Below, piece by piece: positions 26,301 to 36,302 of a stretch of 64,000 bases of DNA. Numbering within the stretch: the stretch's first letter is position 1; every line of letters begins with the position of its first letter. A program made the translations under genes and the position numbers. Under the pieces are notes generated by a model, which saw nothing but the letters and a program-made list of their open reading frames with translations, did no database searches and was not told where the DNA came from. The stretch is from Zonotrichia leucophrys gambelii (taxonomy: Eukaryota > Chordata > Aves > Passeriformes > Passerellidae): contig NC_088169.1 in the NCBI RefSeq assembly GCF_028769735.1, positions 42,747,229-42,811,228 on the forward strand. Reading direction: 5' to 3'.

Positions 26301-26885
26301 CTTTCCTCTGAAAACACAAATAGCTCTGTGACTCAGCTCTCTGATGTGCAACACGTGGGGATGACCTGTGAGCTCTGCTCACAATTTCAGCTCTGCCTCA
26401 AAGCAAGCAGTGAACATAGGCACAATCTAAGAGAATCAACTGTGCAAGCAGGATGCTTTTTTGTAAACCTGACAGATATTTTTCAGAGAAATATTGTTTT
26501 TGTCTACAACATTCTGAAGGAAATATGCGACTTTAGACCTCCCTACTCTCTCCTTTCCGTTTCCCTTACCTTTAATGTACTTGAATTTCCCCTTGTCATT
26601 TTTGCTACTTCTTTAGTCCTGCAAATTGCCAGTTACCTGATTGCATCCTTCCACTTCTCCTCCACTTTGTCCCACTATTTGAATGATGCTTCTACTGCAC
26701 ACTGATCAGGTACCAAGCTAAGGAACAAGAACAGGATAAACCTTCATTTCCAGGGACTGACTCTAGGGTCCCACAAGTAGGGCAGAGAAATTCACTTGTT
26801 CAACCCTGCTGCAGTCAGAGAGGTCTTGTAGCGGTGAAGGATTTGACTTTTGCAGTTCAGCTCCCAAAGAGACAATAAACTTAAG
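23354..26885. other. Mostly unique DNA with one modest open frame
   Basis: A plus frame of 106 codons at 23669-23989 is rich in acidic and polar residues in its second half and unlike the AT-driven frames around it. It has no motif that I can identify. A 139-codon plus frame at 26286-26705 has a hydrophobic C-terminal part, also unassigned. No splice structure, RNA gene or transposon is evident elsewhere. Confidence 0.4.
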
Positions 26886-27165
26886 AAGGCGACAAAAATG
26901 TTAAAAGGAATGGAATATTTACATACAAGGAGGAAATTGATAAAACTAAGGCTCTTCAGCTAGGAAAAGAGATTACTGAGGAAATTGTAAGGCAGATCTG
27001 GAAGATGAGGAATAGCAGAGAGAAGAGCAGGGAACTCTTCTTGCAATGTGAATCCACATCAGTGTTTTGTTTTGATCTGGAGAGCACTTGAACCAAATAT
27101 CCTCTTTGGTTCACACCACAGAAGAGCTTCAATGCACATTAAATAGATTCCTTCAAAAGGAAAAT
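26886..27165 (+). mobile_element. Ancient CR1/L3-like LINE fragment
   Basis: The sequence follows the old CR1/L3 3' region: 'aatgttaaaaggaatggaa', 'tacaaggaggaaattgataa', 'ctcttcagctaggaaaagag', a decayed block corresponding to the middle, then 'agcttcaatgcacattaaat' and 'ttccttcaaaagg'. These match, with many substitutions, the wording of CR1/L3 relics shared across reptiles, birds and mammals. No intact frame remains. Borders are approximate. Confidence 0.75.
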
Positions 27166-28623
27166 AAACTGAAAGATGCACTCCATATACTCACCTAAAA
27201 TGAGTCAACCACTAACAGGTGTGCATATAACTAGACTACAGTTAGCTTGATGTAAAATCCCTTCAAATGCATATTGTAGGCTATCAGGTCATCAGCATGA
27301 ATAATTTCATTCTACATATTCACTTTCATCCCACTGTACTACTTGCTAGGGAAGGCATATCCTATGCTGTAAAAAGCAGAAAGCATCAAATCAAGCAGTG
27401 ACTTTAAAAAGCAGATATTCTGTATTTGGCTCATTGGTACGTTTCATTTGAGTGGAAAAATTCTATAAGGGTTCAGGAGTTATTGGACAAATAAGATGTC
27501 TGCAGAACATATTGACACAGATGCAATTTCCTGCTCAGAAAGCACCCAGATTGCAGACTATCAGCAAATCAAACCAGTGGACAGGTCATTCCATGCTTGA
27601 CACATTACTGTACCATTTTTATCAAGCACATCACAAACTCCTTTTCTCTTTCAAGCTGAATACTCTGAATTCAGTTCCAATAGATCTGGGAGATTCAGAG
27701 TTCCCTAGCTATGTGATTTGCTTAATGACCATAACTTGAAAGATGGCTTTTCAGTGGTGCCTAGCAAACATTCCCTAGCATCCTCAAGGAGGAGCAAAAC
27801 ACCCTGCACCAAGTACAGAGCTAAGCAAGTTTTTCAGTGCTGTTGCATGACTCTACACAGAGCTGAACAGCACCTTGAACACATTTTGGAGTTGCTATGC
27901 TTTTATCAACAATCAGGGCACCTTTTTTCTACTGAGAAAAAGAACATTTTCCCCTCAGGTATTTTTGCCTTGTTGATGTCCTATACATGTTTAATCCTTG
28001 GGTGTGCTACTTTAGCATCTTCATTTGGACCAGAAAGGAGAATTCTGAAGAGAGTATTGCAGTTTCTGCACGTGTGATGCTTTGGTTTATGTCATATATC
28101 AGACAGCAGGCACAATTTGCATTTCCTTCCAAATAACTGCAGCAAGTGCAAAGTTGCACTCCAAGACCTTACTTCAAGTATCTAAGACAAATACAATCCA
28201 CAGAACCATTACAGCCCAAGTGAAATAAACACCCTGAAAATGCATATCAGATCCTCAGCAGCAGTTATTGCACTCTACAGATCCACTCTTACTGGACTGC
28301 ACTTCTTGCTAACCAATAATGAGCTGTTTTGTTCCATTTTGACTTTGATAAAATTAAATGAAAGTAAAGAAAAAAAAAGAAGGATCAAAATGAAAACAGT
28401 GATGGGAAAGTTAATGATGAATCTTCTCTTGGCTATGCTAGAAGTCACAAATTTAAAAGGCACTACTGACAACCAGGGCCAGCAATTACAAATTACAGAC
28501 AAGATCCCAAGGGAGCAATTAAGGCATGTGTGAACAAGCTGGTTGCAACGACCAAACATTTCCTAAACTTGAATGAAAATTTGGTATATAGCTTAAGAAA
28601 GAATATATTTTATCCACACTAAT
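27166..28623. other. Unique DNA, nothing recognised
   Basis: Frames at 27452-27739 and 27718-28077 (plus) overlap slightly in different phases and lack motifs. No RNA gene or repeat was seen. Confidence 0.5.
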
Positions 28624-28682
<59 letters not shown>

Positions 28683-28716
28683 GTATAGGTATAGGTATAG
28701 GTATAGGTATAGGTAT
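28624..28716. repeat. Two-phase hexanucleotide microsatellite (TATATG)9 then (AGGTAT)6
   Basis: Nine uninterrupted TATATG units (28624-28677) pass through TAT directly into six uninterrupted AGGTAT units (28681-28716). In a common register the unit changes from TAT-ATG to TAT-AGG, a single T-to-G change that has been propagated through the second block. The period of 6 leaves the frames open on both strands, which explains the dipeptide-repeat translations there (Tyr-Met then Tyr-Arg on plus, Ile-Pro then Ile-His on minus). These are not genes. Confidence 0.97.
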
Positions 28717-31119
28717 ATTTATTTCTATGTGATGGTTTGGCCTCATCTTTTTATGTTGTTGCACCAGGAACTGAAAAATCAAGATCTACTACTTATTCAG
28801 GATTTTACACTTTCCAAATTAAAAGGAGCTTCAGATTATTACTTCTCTGTAAGTGCTCCACAGCCAAACATGCTCCTAATAAAGGTGTGGCAATATTACT
28901 TGACTGCCAATGCAGTCAATAAGCTGAAATTTGTTCCACATTTTAGCTTCCTTGGTCAATTACACACAGACTTCATGAAAGAAATCTGTTGAAATTTGAG
29001 GAAAGAAGATAGGGCACTATTGCTCCATGAGTATTAGAAATTTTACATTGGCTATATGCACTGGTAGAAAAGCTAAAGTTTGTTCCTCTTAAATAAATCT
29101 TCCAGTCTGGTAATTTACAAAGAAACTTGGAGAAATTTTTAAAGCAGCTTAGTCTGAAAGATGCAGATTTATAGTGATTAGGCGCTGCTACACAAACTCT
29201 AAGACTAGAAACACAGCCTTGTGCTGTGACCAGCAACAGGGGAGGGAGCCTAGCACAGCTTAAACTGCTATGATTTTCAGAAGTTTATCCTTAATGCCTG
29301 GTCCAGAATATAAATTTGCACAGATGAAACACAGATGATTCATAACAGCTCCTTTCTCCCACATTTTTTAGATTCTGTCTCTTTCCAGCCTTCATGTTCC
29401 ACTTTGTATTCTCGGATCTCTGGGAGTCATTCTTTGTGCATGTCTGCAAAACATCTCCTACAGCTGGAGCTGAAGCTGTACTGACACAAAAGCAGGGGAC
29501 TAACAGAGGTACAGAGGAGCAAAGATACTGACAACTGGAAGGAACAAAGGAACAGGAACAAATTAACCCGACTGCAATGTAAATTCCTCCATGTTGGGAA
29601 AGGGTTCCTTCACTGTTCAATGGAGTGCTGAATATGGTTCCTTCTCAAACAGCAAATGTAACATGCCTTTACAGATGGAGGATGCAGTGAATTTAAAGCT
29701 GGATTCCACCCATGACACAAGATAGGTTAATTACACTTGATCAGCCAGTTCAGTTAAGTGTTAAAGACTGTTACTGAAAGCTTTAATTCTCCAACATTTG
29801 TTTGCTAAGCTCACCTGATCAAACAAAACCTCAGACTACATCTTCTCTTGACTTACCCATTTAGTCAAAGTAATGCAGAGGACATCAACATGATTTACTT
29901 TTTAAGTACAAATACATCATATGCTCTTGGGAGTCTGGATCTCAGGCTTCACAATTAGTGAGTACCTACTACAGAGAAACTGTAAGCAATGCTCTCAAGA
30001 ATCTGATTGCTAGCTCTAATTTAGTAGCTTTATCTACGTCTCTTACTGTTTCAGCTCAATTGCTGCTTTTCCATGCATCAGAATCATTAGTGGTCACACA
30101 GAGATACTTGTCTCTGGGTTAAAATGTCTGCAAGCTGTCAAAGTGTCTTAGTGTAAACCTCTGTGACTGAATATCCAGTGGTGCTCTCAGCATACAAGAG
30201 ATAGGCCTGCCAATATTATTTACATATGATGATGAATGAGAAACATTACTCATTTTAACCTAAAGTAAAAAGTGCTTTTGGGATGCTAATTAAGAAGTTT
30301 TTTTTCCCTATTGCAGTTTTCTATTAGAATGTTCTAGTTTTACTTTCTTTTTTTTTTTAATTTTTTCATATTAATTTTAGGCTTATCACACATGAAGAAA
30401 ACCATATGGTTTCTCAAAAAAGAAAAAGAAAAAGCCACTAACCTGAAAAAAGGGATTAAGAAAAAAATACTTTTGGATGTTTTAATCTGCAGCAAGAGGA
30501 GAGAAATAATTCATGCCAGCAGCAACCGTAGCTCAGGGATTTTTTTTCTACCTCTTCAGAATATATATTAGAAACAATTTTTTTCATTGTATTAAAAATA
30601 TTCTCTGTTTTGTTTCTTTTTATCTTATTAAAGATATTTATATAAAATTATGGGGGGGGGGGCAAAAAAAGTCCCAAATTTTAAAAACATTTTGTTTTAC
30701 TACTGTAATCCTTACTAAGGATGTTAATGTTAAGTTAGAATATTTATTTCCAAGGATTTTTTTGTTTCTCCACCTGCATCTGTACCTGAACTCTTAATCA
30801 GGTTTGTAACAGTGTAATTATTTCCACAGCAACCAGTTCAGGCACCATAAATAGAGGATTATGACTTAAGTGTACAAAAGAGCAGCAAGAAGATTAAGTT
30901 TTAGAAAAAGCTTGGGGGAAGGGTGGTTTTACTTAATTTCCATAGTACTAAGGAATACAGGAAAATAATCAAACACATACAATCACAGAACAGTTTCTGA
31001 AGAAAAGGCATGCAAGCAACTTTTCATAAGAAGTACGATTATTTACAACACTAATAATTATATTATTATGAAGTCTAGAGTGGGATTTAAGTTATACATC
31101 ACATACCCAATTTACAGGC
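28717..31119. other. Unique AT-rich DNA
   Basis: No gene or transposon is recognised. An 11-base G run (30652-30662) is listed separately. T-rich patches occur near 30299-30305 and 30350-30358. Confidence 0.55.
30652..30662. repeat. Homopolymer run of 11 G
   Basis: There is an uninterrupted run of 11 G between AT-rich sequence and a following A run. Such runs are rare in AT-rich DNA. Confidence 0.9.
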
Positions 31120-31174
31120 TGGGGTGGGGGGTGTGTGTGGATGTGTGTGTGTGTGTGTGTGTGTGTATGGGGGG
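31120..31174. repeat. (GT)n microsatellite flanked by G runs
   Basis: GT units with a single GGA interruption near 31139-31141 are flanked on both sides by short G runs (about 31121-31130 and 31168-31174). It is a purine/pyrimidine alternating tract. Confidence 0.9.
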
Positions 31175-31959
31175 AAATCAGCTCCCTAAATGTAGGTGCC
31201 AGGCTTCATCTGAGACATTTTGTTGTGCCTGCCATATCTGGCATATCAAATAAGAGAGAAGATATAGGGGAGATGTGTGACCTTCTGAATTTGCAGCTGA
31301 AGTCAAGCAGGATGTAGTAGGAAATCTCATCTGGTACCAGACACCTGAACTGAACAAAGTCCTGTGTTCTGGATTTTGTAGCATGTGTCAGAAAAACCTG
31401 AGTATTTATGTTAGACAGGTGGATTGAGTACCTACAAGGAGGTGCTTGAATCACAGTCTTGCTCCTGCCTTTAATGACAATTTAGAAATGTAGAGACATC
31501 CTTCATTTCAGTGACTGAACTTCAGTAAAACAGCCCAACCAACCAAACACCTAATAACAACCAAAAACCTAATAACAACCCAAAAAAACCTCAACAAAAT
31601 GAAACCAACACTGCTTTATCAGAGACCTTGAGGAAGTTTCTGCCGGCTTTTAGAAAAATTTTTGATGGCTCTCTGGAGGGAGATTAGTCCTATCTGAGCA
31701 TGAAAAGCATGGGGCTCAGATTTGGAGTAAGGAGATACAAGAACACTGAAGATCAGTCTGTATTGATTTCCTAAGTGCCAGCCTATCTCATCGGTACTGC
31801 ACAAATCAGAAGGGGTTACTGCATTTACCAGGTATGTAGCAGGCAGCAAACATTTTTAACAGAGGGACAAGTAATCAGGTGAGAACAGAGAAAGAACTGA
31901 GGAGGGAATATCTGGCTTAATTAGATGTTGCCAAATTGACTGGATCTCAGGAACTTTGC
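31175..31959. other. Unique DNA with an A/C-rich patch
   Basis: No gene is recognised here. Overlapping minus frames (31178-31454) have no motif. An A/C-rich tract lies at 31527-31611. Confidence 0.5.
31527..31611. repeat. A/C-rich low-complexity tract with a 13-bp direct repeat
   Basis: The top strand is almost free of G and T. CCTAATAACAACC occurs at 31550-31562 and again at 31568-31580. Confidence 0.8.
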
Positions 31960-33370
31960 CTCAGAGAACATGAAACACTGACTACAACAATGTCAGAAGC
32001 TTTGTAGTTATCTTTCAGAATTTTGAGAGGACAAGGACATTTCAGAAGATTTAAAAAGGTCAAGCACAAGCTTAATCTCTAGAAAGTGGCAAAAGGAAGA
32101 CACAAGGAGTTATAACTAACTACTCAACTTATGTTCAGTACGTGAAAGAATACTGGAAGAAATTAAAAATTTTATAATTTGTAATTTTATAATTACAAAG
32201 ATGAACAGCAGCCAACATATATTTATCAAGAACAGATCCAATTCAATTTTCCTTCTAAGAACAAGGCCTTATAAAAAAAACAGAAAATACATTAACTTAA
32301 AAAATATTTCTGACATTGCTCCAAGAGAAATTTTGATAAGCAAATAATGTTCCAGACAAAGCTATTCTGAGACCCCTGCAACATCACTTTCAGAACAGCA
32401 CTCAGGGAGCAGTTATCAATAGTTCATTGTAGGACTGGAAGGTATATGACAGTCAACAGATACAGACACAGCACTGCATCAATAGTCTCATACTTAATTG
32501 ACAACATAGTGACAGAGCAGAGAATATAACTATTGAATTCACAGGCATCAAAATGAAAAAATGTTTTAGAAAACAAAACAAAAGGATTGACAAAGTGGTC
32601 TGAATGAAACAGGATGGGATTCATTATGAAAAAAAAAATCCCTATGCAATGTTCTCCAGCGAGGCAAAAAAAACCTAAAAAAAAACATTGCAAAAACCCT
32701 AGATGGGAAACAAGTGTCAGGGTGGCAGCTGTAAAAGGAAAAATCTAAGGCATATAATGAATTCTCAGATGACAGTAAGCTGTCAATGCCAGCTGAGTGG
32801 TAAAAGGCTATCATAGTGCGACATATAAAGAGAAATATTTTTGCAAGCCGCATGGAATAAGTCTTTTGGATTGGCAAAGCCTGTTATCTCTACTGAGTCT
32901 AGTTTTGGACCTTGCATTAAAAAAAAAAATTGGCCACTTAGAGAGGTCCTACAGGGCAGCACCCAGATGTCTAATAATCATAAACTACAGAAACAACTGG
33001 ATTTATTGTTCATAGAAGAAAAATTACTGAAGCTGGAATATAAGAGTGATCTCCAATATTAAGAAGCAGGTATAAAGAAAAAGGAAATAAGCTACTTTCC
33101 ATGTCCTCAGTGTATAAGAAAACAAATAATGGCACTACACTTCAGCAAGAAAAGATTAGTTAAGAAATATGAACATTCTCTAAGAGTAAAGCTATTTGAA
33201 TACAGGAATAGATTGTCTGTGCAAATTGTGAAATCATAAAAGGTTAGATGTGCAGTTTTATAAGTATTGGACTCTGTTGGATGAAAATGGGGAATGTGAA
33301 CCTTTGAAGTTCCTTCTAGGAGGTTGGAGTTTCTGGAGGGGGGACTCTTGATATTTGTCTCTTCAGCTCA
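31960..33370 (+). mobile_element. Long, very old CR1-like LINE fragment
   Basis: Scattered blocks follow the order of CR1 ORF2 and 3' region: 'atgaacagcagccaacatat' then 'tatcaagaacagatccaatt' (the block that in CR1 precedes the RT core); 'gagcagttatcaatagttca' then 'gactggaagg'; 'acaaagtggtctgaatgaaa' then 'aggatgggattcatt'; and a degraded 3' part with 'gtggcagctgtaaaagg' and 'tctgttggatgaaaatgggg' near the end. The order and strand agree throughout, which supports one element of about 1.4 kb. Divergence is high and all frames are broken. The 3' end is the least certain part. It belongs to the same old stratum as the fragment at 26886. Confidence 0.7.
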
Positions 33371-35154
33371 CCAGCTCTAAAGTAAGGAACTGCATTTTTA
33401 TCATCTAAGTTACTTATTTTGAATTTAGGGAGGAATTTTGTCTATTCCAAATTTTATCTAGTAGGTCAGTTTATTATTATTTAATTTCTTGCTTATATCA
33501 TCATTTTTGTACATTTACAAAGCCTTAGAAGAATGTTTAGTGCATCACCTGAAACTTGAGTTAATTAAACTAAAAGACCTGTTAGGAACAAACTAGCTAG
33601 TATTTTCTGAAACACGGGACAGAGAGATGAGATGAGCAGAATTTGATGGAGTTGTACTCATTCACTGAAAATGGGAAGGACACATGAGAATGAGAAGGAC
33701 ACAAACACTGCAGTCCCACTGACAGTTTGAGAAATTTAGATGACAACACCATGTTTACATGTCAGGAATCCTATAATTTTTTCACTGTACAACCTTATAT
33801 TCTAAAACTTTGCTTCATACCTAAAATGCACTCCAGCACTGGTTTTAAATCCAGCCTGAAATGGTACTGGCATTTTACTGAAATTCCTAGCATAATTGTT
33901 CTTTCCAGGTACTTTCTTCTTCTTTAACATACAGGCTCCTAAATATCTTTTTCTTTCATATCTCAGGTTTCTTTTGAAAGCCCATATTAAAGTAAATTGT
34001 TACTCTATTTATTAGATCACAGCTTTACAGACTGAGTTTCCATTAGCTATGGTACTATTGCAGTTAATAGGCAGAGGGTTACCTTTCTTGGTACTTTGTT
34101 ACCATTTTACTTCAGTGTTTTCACATTTCCCAGTTTAATTTATAACTCACATGCTTCATTCAATATTTATTTGTTGTTTCTTATATACTGTCTCCTCTAG
34201 AAAATGGAAAAAAAACCCAACTAGCTGTCTTTCATCCAAATGTCTGTACATTTGTAAAGCTTTGAGTGGTGTGACTCAGCCCATAAATATCCAGAAAGTT
34301 TCAAAATCATTGGACATTTAATAGCTGTTTATTAAATTGTAAAGGAAGTTTTCCTTGGGGCAAGAAAGAAATCCACCCAATGCTTCTGCAAATGGTCTAG
34401 GAAGGGAAACATAATAGTTGCAGACAAAATACTGTCAAAGCAGTTCTTTGCTCCATTTCAGTACCATCAGCTGTTTAATGATCTGAGAGAGAAGATAATG
34501 GCACCAAATATTGACATCTGAACTGCTCCACTAGATATTAGTTTTCTGTGTGCTATTTTGTTCTTTATCATTCACCTTCCCCTACTTATTTTTTTATTGT
34601 AATTGGTTACTAGGGTCTAGGACTAAAGAAAAACATAGCCAAGGAAAATAGTCCTTGGCTTGGCAACTGAGAACAAAATTAATGTCAGAGATCAGGATTA
34701 GCTGGAGAATTGCTATCCTTCTTAATACTCAGTATGAAATGATTTGAGGGAAGAAATGAGGCTGTTACAATGTTCTGCAAATGTCAAGACAGGGGACCAA
34801 TGTCAAGTGACGGCTCCCGGCCTCCCAAGACCCTCTCCAAAACCATCACTGAGGACTGAAGAATAAGAGGTGCAATCAGAAGCATTAAGCTGATGTGTTC
34901 CTACTTTCAAGTGGCTAATTCAAGTGAACCATCCAAAATTAGCCCATTTGTATCCAGGTTTCCTGAACTCAGAGCATAAAGGTGACTGCATAAAGTACAT
35001 AGAAGTCTACAGTATAGGAAGTATATTAACACAATTTCAATGACTAAACTGCAATTGTTGATTTTAGTGGCCAAAGCAAAGAGCTGTCCTGTTGAATATT
35101 TCTTTGTTAAAGACATATTCAAATACACTCACAATCTCTGGATATACTTCCTTT
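33371..35154. other. Unique AT-rich DNA
   Basis: Nothing recognised. A GC-richer patch near 34790-34850 ('gacggctcccggcctcccaa') has an LTR-like feel but is too short to assign. Confidence 0.5.
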
Positions 35155-35412
35155 AAAAAAAAAAAAAACTCAAAAAAAAAAACCAAAGCAAAAGCAAACC
35201 AAGACAAACCCAAAAACCCAAAAACCACCCAAAAAATCCAACAAAACACCTTCCCCCCCCAAAAAAAAACAAAACCCAAAGCCCAAAATAACAAAAAACC
35301 AGCAGGAAGCAAACAAAGAAACAAAAGCCAAAATACCACCAACCTCCCTCCCCCCCACAAAAAAAAGCCCAAACAAACAAACACACAAAAAATGCAAACC
35401 AAAATAAAAGCA
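35155..35412. repeat. Extreme A/C-rich tract (about 260 bp)
   Basis: The top strand is nearly all A and C, with scattered G and very few T, beginning with a long A run and including C8 and C7-type runs. The bottom strand is T/G-only. Frames on both strands remain open because A/C-only DNA contains no stop codon on the plus strand and T/G-only DNA has few on the minus strand. The resulting Lys/Asn/Pro/Gln and Phe/Gly/Trp-rich translations (35064-35533) are artefacts. No regular period is evident. Confidence 0.95.
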
Positions 35413-36271
35413 GGTTTTTTTTAATAGAGAATAAAGAATATAGTTTCTTATGATCATATTTTTGGAATGCAATAAGGTATGGCAAAAATCTCACCCCCAA
35501 ATAATATGTCAAACAAAGACTTTTTGTGCTCACTTGATTTAGGAAAGAGCCAGAACAGATTTAGTTCATTGACACAGGGGGACATAAGTGTTCCAAATGG
35601 ACATAAGCATTCAGGTGCCATTTTCTGAAATACCTAGACTGAAAACTAAGCTCCTCAAAACCCAGAGAGCAGTGCTGCCTAACACCAGCAGTACTCTCAA
35701 GTCCCACAGATGTGTTTCCATCCTCCCTTTCTGACTGAGCACACTCAGACTGCAGGCTCTGAGCAAAGCAAGCAGGCAGGTTTCTGGCACAGGGATAGCC
35801 ACGGCTGGGCTCACAAGCTCAATAATCCTGCCCTAACATCCCTTAAATGACTAAACTGAGTATGTGCTTTAAGAGATGCTTCTTTGTCAGTATTTAACTG
35901 GATAGTTACTCCAGATGAAAGAGAAGTTTGGTTCTCCACCTCTGCCTGAGGGAACCTTATCCAAATTCTTCTGGTGCTCATATTATTCTCAGTGGTACAA
36001 ACATTGTTAATTGTCAATGCCAGCACCTACATCAGGAATCTATTCTTGATGATCACTTTAGGATGGAGTCCTTTAACTTAGGCTATTTTATTTCTTTGCC
36101 ATCAGCTAACTCCTTCTATTACCTAAATTACTGCTGAAATCATTAATGTCTGTTTATTGCCTCAAATTTTGTGAGTTGTATTCCAGACAGGATATTTAAT
36201 GCCAAAAGTTGGTTCTCTGTCATTCTCTCCTCCTAAAACTATGTTCTGTGGAATAGCTTGACATATGTAAG

Positions 36272-36302
36272 ACATGTAAGATATATAAAATATCTTATGT
36301 AA
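36272..36302. repeat. AT-rich imperfect hairpin with short direct repeats
   Basis: TAAGATAT and ATATCTTA form a perfect 8-bp stem that extends imperfectly on the outer side. ATGTAAGA occurs three times within 36264-36305. Confidence 0.6.

Noticed and set aside
26286..26705. 139-codon plus frame with a hydrophobic C-terminal part
   Set aside because: No motif or splice context was found, and the hydrophobic residues follow from T-rich DNA.
28519..28992. Frames of 87 and 121 codons with Tyr-Met/Tyr-Arg or Ile-Pro/Ile-His repeats
   Set aside because: The repeats are translations of the hexamer microsatellite, open on both strands because its period is a multiple of 3.
35064..35533. Overlapping frames of 100-126 codons rich in Phe/Trp/Gly or Lys/Asn/Pro
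   Set aside because: These arise from the A/C-only tract, where stop codons are absent or rare.
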